A stretch of 64,000 nucleotides of DNA, from the NCBI GenBank assembly GCA_030710605.1, contig CP092886.1:157163424-157227423 (forward strand), written 5' to 3'. The DNA comes from Cordylochernes scorpioides (lineage: Eukaryota; Arthropoda; Arachnida; Pseudoscorpiones; Chernetidae). A model generated the notes under the pieces. That model searched no databases and was not told where the DNA came from. It saw nothing but the letters and a program-made list of their open reading frames with translations. Shown one piece after another: positions 12,431-25,600 of the stretch (position 1 is its first letter; every line of letters begins with the position of its first letter). Position numbers and translations under genes: made by a program.

Positions 12431-15400
12431 CTTTGGCTAGTTGTTTGGTTTAGTGTTTGAAGTGTTGACTTCTGCCGCTAATTTTAGGTAGTGTGTAGTG
12501 TGGATTCAAGCCGACAATTGTATCGTGTAAAGTGTAAGGTGCTGACACCTGTGGTAATTTTTTGGTGTAGTGTATAGGATGTGTGTGTGTTGACTCCCGT
12601 GAACAGTCGTTTAATATAGGCTAATTCTTTGGCTAATCTTCTTGTGTGTTGACTCCTGTGGCCTGTAATTTATTGTAGTGTATGATGTGTGTGTGTGTGT
12701 GTTTATTCCTGGCGTCAATTGCTTGTTGTAATGTATGAGGTGTTGATTCCTTAGGTCAGTTATTCAGTTGAATGCGTAAAGAAATTTCTTCTGTGCAAAT
12801 TCGTTTGGTGTAATGGGTGAGATGTTTACTCCTGTTGTCATTCGAATGGCGTGTTGACTTCTTCAGCCATTTGTTTGGAGTATTGTATGTTGTTAACTCC
12901 CCTTACGCCAATTATTGGGTGTATCGCGTGATTTGTTCACTCCTTACTCCAATTGTTTGATGTTGTGTCTGTGAGATATTTTACTCTTGTGTCCAGTCAT
13001 TTTGTTTAGTGTGTTGTGTGATCTCTGTTGAATATTTTTGTGTATGTAATATATGGCGTTGATTCCTGTATTCATTGGTTAATGAAGTGTGTGATTTGTT
13101 GTCTCCTATGGTCAGTTGTTTCGTATTGTGTGGGGTATAAACACTTGTACCCTTCTGTTGTAATTTTTGGTGTAGTGTGAAGTATTAACTTCTATTAGCT
13201 TTCTGTTGTTATTTATTAGGTGTTGTGTTTAAGATTTGACTCCTGAGGCCCATAATTTTGTGTAAGGTGTGATTTGTTGACTCTTGTTTCAAACCTTTTT
13301 GTGTAGTTGAGATTATTTTAGTATCTGGTTGTCATTTGTTTGATGATATAGGTGTGAGGTTTGTATCCAGTGTGGAAATTCACTTGATGTAGTGTAATAA
13401 GTGTTGACACTAATGACTAGATGATGGTTTTCTGCAAAATGTTGACTCCTTTGGATAATTGCTTGAAGTAATGTGTGGTGTAGATTCCTACCGCGAATTG
13501 TTTGTTAGCTGTTTTTATGAGTTATCCACTTCTTTGTTCAGTCGTTTGATGTAATGTGTGAAGTCTTGTGGACAGTCGTTTGGTGTCTTTTATGAGATGT
13601 TGATTATTGTAGCCAGTCGTTTTATGTGTTGACTTGTAAAAATTGTTAGGTATTTAGGGTGTTGAACCCTATATAGCCTCCTGTAAAGTATTGGGTGAAG
13701 TTTTCAACTAGCAACAATCGCGCCTCGGAAGATCCTCATGTATAGCCTCCTGTAAGGTTTTAACTCCAGTGAACAATCATTTGGTGTAGGTAACCGGGAG
13801 TTGACTCCTATGACCAATTGCTTTATGTAATATTCAGTGTTTTTATTTAGGTGGCCAGTTGTTTAGTGTAATGTGAGAGATGTACATTCCTACAGACAAT
13901 TAGTCTGTGTCTATATTTCAATGACAATCCTACCGCCAATTATTAGTGTGTGAGCTGTTGTCATCTATTGTCATTACTTGCTGTACGGTGTAAAGTGCTG
14001 ATTCAAGTAGCATGTCTTCTGGTTTAGAGTGATGTGTTGAAACTTTTGGCCTCATATTTTTGAATATTTGATGTTGTTTGTGAGGAATTGACTTCCGTGG
14101 ACCGTCGAATGTTATAATGTTTGAAGTGCTGACCATTATGGCCAGATGTTTTTATAGTATGCAATGTGTGTTGTGCCACTTTGCAAGTATTTCTTTTTTT
14201 TTTCAGTTTGAGATGTTGATTCAATTTTCTTCTTCTGTCAAACATTGAGTGTTGTTTAGAGGCGTTGACTCTTGTGGCTAATTGTTTGTTGTGTGATGTG
14301 TTTTCTCCTGTGATTCAGTTGTTTAATCTGTTCTAGATATTGACTTAATTAGGCTTCTTGGTCTTTTTAGTTTGATTCAATGTGTGAGGCGGTGAGAGGT
14401 GTTGTAATGTGGATGGCCGTTTGTTGTATTAATTGAGGTGTTGATGCCTATTACTAATTGTTTGGTGTAGTGTTTGAGGTGTTGACACCTGCCGCCAATT
14501 GTTAGGTATATTGAGTGAGTGTTAACTTTTGCGCCGATTGAATATTGTTGTGAGCGAGTTATTCACTATGTGACGAGTCATTTGGTGTAGAGTGTGAGGT
14601 TTTGATTCATGTGGGGAGTCGTTTAGTGTAGTTTGTGAGATGTTGACACCTGTGGTCAGTTGTTTAGTGTATTGTGATTTATTGTCTCCTTCTTCCAATA
14701 TATTGATGTTGCATCTTATTGTTCGCTCCAGTGACAAGTCTTTTAGTGTGAAGACTCCCGTGGCAGTTGTTAGGTGGAGTCAAATGTGTTACCTCCTTTA
14801 GATTTCTAATGTCATTGGTTTTATGTAGTATGTGAGATTTTTGGCCATTTATGATTAGATGTTTGGTGTAGTATTTGAACTGTTCGCATCCAGGTCATTA
14901 TTTTGGTGTTTTGAATTCAGTGGTCAGCTGTTTGATATTGGTTATGTTGTTGATTCCCATAAACTCCTATTGTAATTTGTTTAATTTATTTTGTTAGATG
15001 TTGATTCTTGAAGCCATTTTGGTGTAGTGTATAAGATGTTGACTCCTGTGACTACTCTATTGGTGTTTTGACTCCTGTGGCCAGTAATATATTGTAGTGT
15101 ATGATGTTTGTTCCTGACGCTAATTGTTTGTTGTAGCGTGTAAGATATTCATTCAATTGTCCAGAGTTTTAGGGAAATTTTAAAGCGTTGTCTCCTGTAG
15201 ATAGTCGTTCGTGTAGTTTGTGAGTTATTAATGTATATGGTCAGTCTTTGGCATGTTGACTCCTATAGCAAGTTGTTTCGTGAAGTGTTTGGCTGTTGTC
15301 TCCTGTTGCCGAACATTTAGTGCAATGTTTGAGGCTTTGCCTTTGTGACCAATTGTTTGGTTTTATTTATGGTGTTGGCTACTTAGCTTTTTATTTTGTC

Positions 15401-15660
15401 ATTTGGTGTGAAATGAGATGGGTGGACATTTGTTGCCAGTTGTCTGGTGTAATGTGAAAGTTGACTCCTGTAGCTACTTGTTATTATTTGGTTGGTGTAG
15501 TGTTTGGGTGTTAAATTCTATGGCTATTTGTTAGGTGTAGTATGTGAGGAGTTGACTTCTATAATCAGTCGTTTGGTATAGTTTCAAAGATTTTGACTTC
15601 TGTGACTGGTTGCTTGTGTGTGATGTTGATTCCTCATTTTGTGTGGTGTGTAATATTTTA

Positions 15661-16001
15661 AGTTTCTTTGTGATTTAATGAAGCTTTATGCTTATTGGAT
15701 CCATTTGAAAATATAACCTAAATTTGGATTTACATATGTTTATGGCACCTAGACCCCTTGATTCAAAATCAACTCCCTCTCTCTCATTCCAGCAATCTTA
15801 ATATAATATAAATTGCTCTCTCTTCGCTCTCTAAAAATTGCCCATCTCACTCCCTGGTTATTTTACACAAACCCCTAAGCATTTTCAATTTCCAAATAGA
15901 ATACAGGGACCTGTCATTGGGATGGTTCTCCATAATAAATATCCTGGCTAGTGCATATGTCTCTGTTTGGATTTAAAAATAAACTATATCTCCGTTGATA
16001 T
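15661..16001. other. Inter-array spacer
   Basis: AT-rich sequence with a CT-rich patch (about 15770-15860). No gene or repeat was recognised. It separates the 40-bp array from a MITE. Confidence 0.4.
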
Positions 16002-16219
16002 ATCCTCAAGGACAAAATTTGAGGAAGTGGAAAGTCTTTGATATCGCCGCTCGTCTCTATTATTATTTTTTTTTTAAGGAGACAAGGCAATTTTGTTCAA
16101 ACTTGGTATCTCATGTGTTTCAATAAAGGCCACTTAATCAAATATCTTTCAGAGTCATTGTCTGAATCCCGATATACATGCTAAAAGGAATAACTTCCTT
16201 AAGTTTTGTCCATGAGTAT
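16002..16219 (+). mobile_element. MITE family copy 3
   Basis: About 218 bp. The left end TCCTCAAGGACAAAATTTGA and right end TTAAGTTTTGTCCATGAGTA are inverted repeats of each other. The interior is shared with the other copies (AAGGAGACAAGGCAATTTTG, CCCGATATACATGCTAAAAG). No reading frame. Confidence 0.75.
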
Positions 16220-16944
16220 TTAATAAAGAAGTTTACATTAGCCTTAAATCTAAATCGAATTATATAGCAAAATTTAGAACCTAATATCATTTAAAATGAA
16301 ATGTACATTTGAGGTAAATATTTAAAAATATATATTTGCATTTTTTTAATTCGAAGGAAGATAAGAAAAAAAAGAAGAGAATATTGAGAAGAGAGCAAAT
16401 ATATATATATATGTGGTCTCTTCTCTCTAAATATATTATTCTAAGATATATTTCATATATATATATGAAATATATCTTGGAATAAATTATCTGTCCCAGC
16501 AGTAATGTTCAACATTAAACCTATATGGCGGCACATTAGTAACTAGAACCCCCTATAGGATTTTCCGAGTTGAGCTTTTGGATGTAGATTGAAAATATCG
16601 CATTAGTCCACAGAAAATAAGGCTCAAATATGAAAATATCGAGTTTCTTCTATTTTCTTAAGAAATTTACAAGTTGATTAAATTAAATCAAATCCATTTT
16701 TTGGCCATGTTGAAAACAATATCGGCGTAATAATATTATTCAAATCAATGAATATGTTTGTATTAAGATAGAATAGAAACGACATTAGAAGTACAGGACA
16801 TAATTCAAAATATAATATTTTTCAAATGAATTGTTAATATTATTTTGAAAAAAATTAAATAATAAAAATCATATATTTTTGACGTTTAAATTAAATACCA
16901 CTTATAATATATAATGTGTGTAAAATATATGTTTCATCATTATT
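16220..16944. other. AT-rich spacer with two short palindromes
   Basis: It includes a hairpin-forming pair GAGAAGAGAGC ... TCTCTTCTCTC (16386-16427). It also has a near-perfect palindrome at about 16434-16493, where TTCTAAGATATATTTCATAT faces its complement. No gene was seen. Confidence 0.5.
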
Positions 16945-19900
16945 TGTCCATATTGGTACAGGTGAACAAGACGGCAGCCCTTAATACTCGTCCTCCATAT
17001 TGTTAGCGGTAAACAAACAAGATGGCAGCCCTTAATACTCGTCCTCCATATTGGAAGCGGTAAACAAACAAGGTGGCACCCTTAATACTCGTCCTCCATA
17101 TCGGTAGCGGTAGACAAATAAGATGGCAACCCTTAATACTCGTCCTCCATATTGGTAGCAGTAAACAAACAAGATGGCAGCTCTTAATACTCGTCCTCCA
17201 TCTTGGCAGCGGTAAACAATATGACAGTCTTTAGTATTCGTTCTCCTCATTGGTAGCGGTAAACAAACAAGATGACAGCCCTTAATACTCGTCCTCCATC
17301 TTGGCAGCGGTAAAAAATATGGCAGCCTTTAGTATTCATTCTCCCCATTGGTAGCGGTAAAAAAACAAGATGGCAGCCCTTAATACTCGTCCTCCATATT
17401 GGTGGCGGTAAAAAAACAAAATGGCAGCCCTTAATACTAGTCCTCCATTTTGGTAGCGGTAAACAAACAAGATGGCTGCCCTTAATTCTCGTCCTCCATC
17501 TTGGCAGCGGTAAATAATATGGCAGTCTTTAGTATTCGTTCTCCCCATTGGTAGCGGTAAACAAACAAGAAGGCAGCCTTCAATACTCGTCCTCCATATT
17601 GGTGGCGGTAAATAAACAAGATGGCAGCCCTTAATACTCGTCCTCCATCTTGGCAGCGGTAAACAATATGGCAGTCTTTAGTATTCGTTCTCCCCATTGG
17701 TAGCGGTAAACAAACAAGAAGGCAGCCTTCAATACTCGTCCTCCATATTGGTAGCGGTAAACAAACAAGATGGCTGCCCTCAATACTCGTCCGCCATATT
17801 GGTGGCGGTAAAAAAACAAAATGGCAGCCCTTAATACTCGTCCTCCATTTTGGTAGCGGTAAACAAACAAGATGGCTGCCATTAATACTCGTCCTCCATC
17901 TTGGCAGCGGTAAATAATATGGCAGTCTTTAGTATTCGTTCTCCCCATTGGTAGCGGTAAACAAACAAGATGGCAGCCCTTAATACTCGTCCTCCATCTT
18001 GGCAGCGGTAAACAATATGGCAGTCTTTAGTATTCGTTCTCACCATTGGTAGCGGTAAACAAACAAGATGGCAGCCTTCAATACTCGTCCTCCATATTGG
18101 TAGCGGTAAACAAACAAGATGGCTGCCCTCAATACTCGTCCGCCATCTTGGCAGCGGTAAACAATATGGCAGTCTTTAGTATTCGTTCTCCCCATTGGTA
18201 GCGGTAAACAAACAAAATGGCAGTCCTCAATACTCGTCCTCCATATTGATAGCGGTAAACAAACAAGATGGCAGCCTTCAACACTCTTCCTCCAAATTGA
18301 TAGCGGTAAACAAACAAGATGGCAACCCTCAATAGGCGTCCGCCAACAATAAGGCAGTCTTTAGTATTCGTTCTCCCATTGGTAGCGGTAAACAAACAAG
18401 ATGGCTGCCCTTATACCTCGTCCGCCATCTTGGCACCGTTAAATAATATAAGACTTTAGTATTCGTTTTCCCCATTGGTAGCAGTAAACAAACAAAATAG
18501 CAGCTCTTAGTACTCATCATCCTTATTGGTAGCGGTAAAAAAGATGGCGCCTCAAGTACTCTTCTCCATATTATCAGCGCTAAACAAACTAGATGGCAGC
18601 CTTTAATACTCCTCCGCCAGCTTTGAACTGGTAAGCAATAAGGCAGCCTTCAGTATTCGTTCTCCCCATTGGTAGCGGTAGCACACAAGATGCCACCCTT
18701 AAACCTCGTCCTCCATCTTGGCAGCGTTTATTAATATAGCAGTCTTTAGGATTATTTCTCTGTATTGGTGGCGGTAAACAAACAAGATGGCAGCCCTTAA
18801 TACTCGTCCTCTATATTATTAGCGGTAAACAAACAAGATGCCAGCCTTTAATACTCGTCTTCCATATCGGTAGCGGTAAACAAATAAGATGGCAGCCCTC
18901 AATACTCGTCCGCCATCTTGGCAGCGGTAAACAATATGGCAGTTTTAGTATTCGTACTCCCCATTGATAGCGGTAAACAAACAAGATGGCTGCCCTAAAC
19001 ACTCGTCCTCCCTATTGGTAGCGGTAAACAAACAAGATGGCAGCCTTCAATACTCGTCCTCCAATTGGTAGCGGTAAACAAACAAGATGGCAACCCTCAA
19101 TAAGCGTCCGCCATCTTGGCAGCGGTAAACAATATGGCAATCTTTAGTATTCTTTCTCCTTATTGGTAGCGGTAAACAAACAAAATGGCAGCCCTTAATA
19201 CTCTACGCCATCTTGGCACCGGTAAATAATATGGCAGTCTTTAGTATTCGTTCTCCCTATTGGTAGCGGTAAACAAACAAAATGGCAGCCCTTAATACTC
19301 TACGCCTTCTTGGCACCGGTGAATAAAATGGCAGACTTTAGTATTCGTTTTCCCTATTGGTAGGGGTAAACAAACAAAATGGCAGCCCTTAATACTCGTC
19401 GGCCATCTTGGCAGCGGTAAACAATATGGCATTCTTTAGTATTCGTTCTCCCTATTGGTAGCGGTTAACAAACAAAATGGCAGCCCTTAAAACTCGTCTT
19501 CCATATTGGTAGCGGTAAACAAACAAGATGGCAACCCTCAATAAGCGTCCGCCATCTTGGCAGCGGTAAACAATATGGCAATCTTTAGTATTCGTTCTCC
19601 CTATTGGTAGCGGTAAACAAACAAAATGGCAGCCCTTAATACTCTACGCCATATTGGCACCGGTAAATAATATGGCAGACTTTAGTATTCGTTTTCCCTA
19701 TTGGTAGGGGTAAACAAACAAAATGGAAGCCCTTAATACTCGTCGTCCATCTTGGCAGCGGTAAACAATATGGCATTCTTTAGTATTCGTTCTCCCTATT
19801 GGTAGCGGTTAACAATCAAAATGGCAGCCCTTAAAACTCGTCCGCCATCTTGGCAGCGGTAAATAATATGTCATTCTTTAGTATTCGTTCTCCCATTAGT

Positions 19901-22900
19901 AGCGGTAAACAAACAAGATGGCAGCACTTAATACTCGTCCGCCATCTTGGCATCGGTAAATAATATGGCAGTCTTTAGTATTCGTTCTCCCTTATGGTAG
20001 CGGTAAACTAACAAGATGGCTGCCCTTAATACTCGTCCGCCATCTTGGCACCGGTAAATAATATTGCAGACTTTAGTATTCGTTTTCCCTATTGGTAGCG
20101 GTAAACAAACAAAATGGAAGCCCTTGGTACTCATCATCCTTATTGGTAGCGGTAAACAAGATGGCACCTTTTAGTACAATTCTCCATATTATCAGCGGCA
20201 AAAAAAAAAACAATATGGCAGCCCTTAATACTCGTCCGCCATCTTTTAACTGGTAAGCAATATGGCAGCCTTTAGTATTCGTTCTCCCCATTGGTAACGG
20301 TAAAACAAACAATATGGCAGCCCTTAATACTCGTCCTCTATATTTTCAGCGGTAAACAAACAAGATTGCACCCCTTAAACCTCGTCCTTGAAGTTGGCAG
20401 CGTTAAATAATACTCGTATGGCAGTCATTAGGATTATTTCTCTGTTTTGGTAGCGGTAAACAAACAAGATGGCAGCCCTAATAATCGTCCTCTATATTAT
20501 CAGCTGTAAACAAACAAGATGGCAGCCCTTAATACTCGTCTTCCATATTGGTAGCGGTAAAAATAAGATGGCAACCCTCAATACTCGTCCGCCATCTTGG
20601 CAGCGGTAAACAATATGGCAGTCTTTAGTATTCGTTCTCTCCATTGGTAGCGGTAAACAAACAAGATGGCTTCCCTTAATACTCGTCCTCCATATTGGTG
20701 GCGGTAAACAAACAAGATGGCTGACCTTAATACTCGTCCTCCATATTGGAAACGGTAAACAAACAAGATGGCAGCCTTCAATACTCGTCCTCCATATTGG
20801 TAGCGTAACCAAACAAGATGGCAACGCTCAATAGGCGTCCGCCATCTTGGCAGCGGTAAACAATATGGCAGTCTTCAGTATTCGTTCTCCCTATTGGTAG
20901 CGGTAAACAAACAAAATGGCAGCCCTTAATACTCGTCCGCCATCTTGGCACCGGTAAATAATATGGCAGACTTTAGTATTCGTTTTCCCTATTGGTAGCG
21001 GTAAACAAACAAAATGGCAGCCCTTAATACTCGTCCGTCATCTTGGCACCGGTAAATAATATTGCAGACTTTAGTATTCGTTTTCCTTATTGGTAGCGCT
21101 AAACAAAGAAAATGGCAGCCCTTATACTCGTCCGCCATCTTGGCAGCGGTAAACAATATGGCAGTCTTTAGTACTCGTTCTCCCTATTGGTAGCGGTAAA
21201 CAAACAAAATGGCAGCCCTTAAAACTCGTCCGCCATCTTGGCACCGGTAAATAATATTACAGACTTTAGTATTTATTTTCCCTTATTGTAGCGGTAAACA
21301 AACAAAATGGCAGTCCTTAGTACTCATCATTCTTATTGGTAGCGGTAAACAAGATGGCGCCTTTTAGTACTATTCTCCATATTATCAGAGGTAAAAAACA
21401 AGATGGCAGCCCTTAATACTCCTCCGCCATCTTGTGACTGGTAAGTAATATGGCAATCTTTAGTATTCGTTCTCCCTAATGGTATCGGTTAACATGATGG
21501 CGGCTCTTAGAACTCTTCCTCCCTATTATCAGCGGTAAACAAACAAGATGGCAGCCCTCAATACTCGTCCTCCATATTGGTAGCGGTAAACAAACAAGAT
21601 GGCAGCCCTTAATACTCGTCATTCATATTGGTAGCGGTAAACAAATAAGATGGCAACCCTCAATACTCGTCCGACATCTTGGCAGCGATAAACAAACAAG
21701 ATGGCTGACCTTAATACTCATCCTCCATATTGGTATCGGTAAACAAACAAGATGGCAACCCTCAAATAGGCGTCCGCCATCTTGGCAGCGGTAAATAATA
21801 TGGCAGTCTTCAGTATTCGTTCTCCCCATTGGTAGCGGTAAACAAACAAGATGGCTTCCCTTAATACTCGTCCTCCATATTGGTGGCGGTAAACAAACAA
21901 GATGGCTGACCTTAATACTCATCCTCCATATTGGTAGCGGTAAACAAACAAGATGGCTGCCCTCAATAGGCGTCCGCCATCTTGGCATCGGTAAACAATA
22001 TGGCAGTCTTTAGTATTCGTTCTCCCTATTGGTAGCGGTAAACAAACAAAATGGCAGCCCTTATACTCGTCCGCCATCTTGGCAGCGGTAAAAAATATGG
22101 CAGTCTTTAGTATTCGTTTTCCCTATTGGTAGCGGTAAACAAACAAAATGGCAGCCCTTAAAACTCGTCCGCCATCTTGGCACCGGTAAATAATATTGCA
22201 GACCTTAGTATTCCTTTTCCCTTATGGTAGCGGTAAACAAACAAAATGGCAGCCCTTAAAATTCGTCCCTTATCTTGGCACCGGTAAATAATATTGCAGA
22301 CTTTAATATTCGTTTTCCCTATTGGTAGAGCTAAACAAAGAAAATGGCAGCCCTTATACTCGTCCGCCATCTTGGCTGCGGTAAACAATATGGCAGTCTT
22401 TAGTACTCGTTCTCCCTATTGGTAGCGGTAAACAAACAAAATGGCAGCCCTTAAAACTCGTCCGCCATCTTGGGACCGGTAAATAATATTACAGACTTTA
22501 GTATTTATTTTCCCTTATGGTAGCGGTAAACAAACAAAATGGCAGCCCTTAGTACTCCTCCGCCATCTTGTAACTGGTAAGTAATATGGCAGTCTTTAGT
22601 ATTCGTTCTCCCTAATGGTATCGGTAAACATGATGGCGGCTCTTAGAACTCTTTCTCCCTATTATCAGCGGTAAACAAACAAGATGGCAGCCCTCAATAC
22701 TCGTCCTCCATATTGGTAGCGGTAAACAAACAAAATGGCAGCCCTTAATACTCGTCCGCCATCTTGGCAGCGGTAAACAAAATGGCAGTCTTTAGTATTC
22801 GTTCTCCCTATTGGTAGCGGTAAACAAACAAAATGGCAGCCCTTAAAACTCGTCCGCCATCTTGGCACCGGTAAATAATATTGCAGACTTTAGTATTCGT

Positions 22901-25600
22901 TTTCCCTATTGGTAACGCTTAACAAAGAAAATGGCAGCCCTTATACTCGTCCGCCATATTGGTGGCGGTAAACAAACAAGATGGCTGACCTTAATACTCA
23001 TCCTCCATATTGGTAGCGGTAAACAAACAAGATGGCAACCCTCAATAGGCGTCCGCCATCTTGGCAGCGGTAAAAAATATGGCAGTCTTTAGTATTCGTT
23101 CTCCCTATTGGTAGCGGTAAACAAACAAAATGGCAGTCCCTTAATTTGGCAGCGGTAAACAAAATGGCAGTCTTTAGTATTCGTTCTGCCTATTGGTAGC
23201 GGTAAACAAACAAAATGGCAGCCCTTATACTCGTCCGCCATCTTGGCAGCGGTAAACAATATGGCAGTCTTTAGTATTCGTTCTCCCTATTGGTAGCGGT
23301 AAACAAACAAAATGGCAGCCCTTAAAACTCGTCCGCCATCTTGGCACCGGTAAATAATATTGCAGACTTTAGTATTCATTTTCCCTTATGGTAGCGGTAA
23401 GCAAAAAAAATGGCAGCCCTTAGTACTCATCATTCTTATTGGTAGCGGTAAACAAGATGGCGCCTTTTAGTACTATTCTCCATATTATCAGCGGTAAAAA
23501 ACAAGATGGCAGCACTTAATACTCGTCTGCCATCGTGTAACTGGTAAGTAATATGGCAGCCTTTAGTATTCGTTCTCCCTAATGGTAGCGGTAAACAAGA
23601 TGGCGACTCTTAGAACTCTTCCTCCCTATTATCAGCGGTAAACAAACAAGATGGCAGCCCTCAACACTCGTCCTCCATATTGGTAGCGGTAAACAAACAA
23701 GATGGCAGCTCTCAATGGGCGTCCGCCATCTTGGCAACGGTAAACAATATGGCATTCTTTAGTATTCGTTCTCCCATTGGTATCGGTAAACAAACAAAAT
23801 GGCAGCCCTTATACTCGTCCGCCATCTTGGTAGCGGTAAACAAGATGGTGCCTCATTGTACTCTTCCTTCATATAATCAGCGGTAAACAAACAAAATGGG
23901 AGCCCTTAATACTCGTCCGCCATCTTGGCACCGGTAAATTATATGGAAGACTTTAGTTTTCGTTTTTCATATTGGTAGCGGTAAACAAACAGAATGGGAG
24001 CCCTCATCATCCTTATTGGTAGCGGTAAACAAGATGGCGCCTTTTAGTACTTTTCTCCATATTATCAGCGATAAACAAACAAGATGGCTGCCCTTAATAC
24101 TCGTCCTCTATATTGGTGGCGGTAAACAAACAAGATGGCAGCCCTTAATACTCGTCCGCCATCTTGGCACCGGTAATTAATATGGCAGCCTTTAGTATTC
24201 GTTCTCCCTAATGTTAGCGGCAAACAAGATGGCGGCTCTTAGAACTCTTCCTCCATATTATCAGCGGTAAACAAACAAGATGGAGCCCTCAATACTCGTC
24301 CTCTATATTGGTAGCGGTAAACAAACAAGATGGCAGCCTTCAATACTCGTCCTCCATATTGGTAGCGGTAAACAAACAAGATGGCTGCCCTCAATAGGCG
24401 TCCGCCATCTTGGCATCGGTAAACAATATGGCAGTCTTTAGTATTCGTTCTTCTATTGGTAGCGGTAAACAAACAAAATGGCAGCCCTTAATACTCGTCC
24501 GCCATCTTGGCACCGGTAAATTATATGGCAGGCTTTAGTATTCGTTTTCCCTATTGGTAGCGGTAAACAAACAAAATGGCAGCCCTTAGTACTCATCATC
24601 CTTATTTGTATCGGTAAACAAGACGGCGCCTCTTGGTACTCTTTTCCATATTATCAGCGGTAAACAAAAAGATGGCAGCCCATATTGCTCGTCCGCCATC
24701 TTGGCACCGGTAAGCAATATGGCAGTCTTTAGGATTCGTTCTCCTTCTTGGTAGCGGTAAACAACAAGGTGGCAGCCTTTAGTACTCATCATCCTTTTTG
24801 GTAGCGGTAAACAAGATGGCAGCTCTTAGAACTCTTCCTCCTTATTATCAGCGGTAAACAAACAAAATGGCAGCCCTTAATACTCGTCCTCCATATTGGT
24901 AGCCGTAAACAAACAAGATGGCTGCCCTTAATACTCGTCCGCCATCTTGGCACCGGTAAACAATATGGGAGCCTTTAGTATTCGTTCTCCCTATTGGTAG
25001 CGGTAAACAAACAATATGGTATCCCTCAGTACTCATCATCCTTAATGGTAGCGTTAAAAAGATGGCAGCCTTTAGTTATCCTTCTCCATATTGGGGACGA
25101 TAAACAAACAAGATTGCAGCCCTTAATACTCGTCCGCCATCTTGGCAGTGGTAAACAAGATTAAAACCTTTTGTTCTCTTCCTCTATATTGGTAGCGGTA
25201 AACAAGATGGCAGCCCTTAGTACTCGTCATCTATATAAGCAGCGGTAAAGAAATAAAATGGCAGTCCTTAGTACTCGTCCTCTATATTGTTAGCGGTACA
25301 CAAGATGGTAGACCTTTGTACTCGTTTCTCATATTGGTAGCAGTAAACAAGATAGTACCCCATAGTACTTGTCCACCATCTTGGCAAAGATAAACAAGAT
25401 GATAGCCATTAGTACTCGTCCTCCATATTGCGGTAGTGGCAAATAACTTGGCAGCTCTTAGTATTAGTCGTCCATATTATTAGTTGTAAGGAAAATGGAA
25501 GCCCTTAATATTCGTAATTCCTATTGGTAGAGGTGATGGCAGCCATTAGTGCTCGTCCTCCATATTGACAGCTGTAAACAAGATGGCAGTCCTTAGCATT
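16945..25600. repeat. 51-bp satellite with higher-order structure (~8.6 kb)
   Basis: The basic unit is 51 bp and contains AAGATGGCAGCCCTTAATAC, TCGTCCTCCATATTGG and TAGCGGTAAACAAAC. A second class begins AATATGGCAGTCTTTAGTAT. A shortened 47-bp class has CCGCCATCTTGGCAGCGG and lacks one AAAC. Classes alternate in trimers of 149 bp (51+51+47) and longer sets near 17.3-18.2 kb. There are roughly 170 units, much better conserved than the two arrays to the left and more decayed at the right edge. Because 51 is divisible by three, the minus strand shows repeating open frames with a 17-residue period. I regard these as non-coding. Confidence 0.9.

Larger units (their letters stand above)
6600..15660. 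repeat. G+T-rich degenerate ~40-bp tandem array (~9 kb)
   Basis: Units of about 39-41 bp repeat a core close to GAGGTGTTGACTCCTGTGG, then CCAGTTGTTTGGTGTAG. The plus strand is strongly G+T-rich throughout, so the two strands differ markedly. Units are highly diverged but the GTTGACTCCTG and TTTGGTGTA cores recur to the right-hand end. The array is interrupted by a MITE (8606-8821) and an unrelated insertion (about 12170-12430). Short reading frames in it are repeat by-products. Confidence 0.85.

Noticed and set aside
17032-25039. Many minus-strand open frames with a repeated 17-residue motif (GGRVLRAAILFVYRYQ)
   Set aside because: They follow directly from a 51-bp (17-codon) repeat, switch frame at every 47-bp unit, lack plausible starts and vary freely. 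They are by-products of the satellite, not a repeat protein.
16945-25600. Regular short repeats resembling a CRISPR array
   Set aside because: There are no unique spacers between repeats, units vary internally, and the context is clearly eukaryotic.
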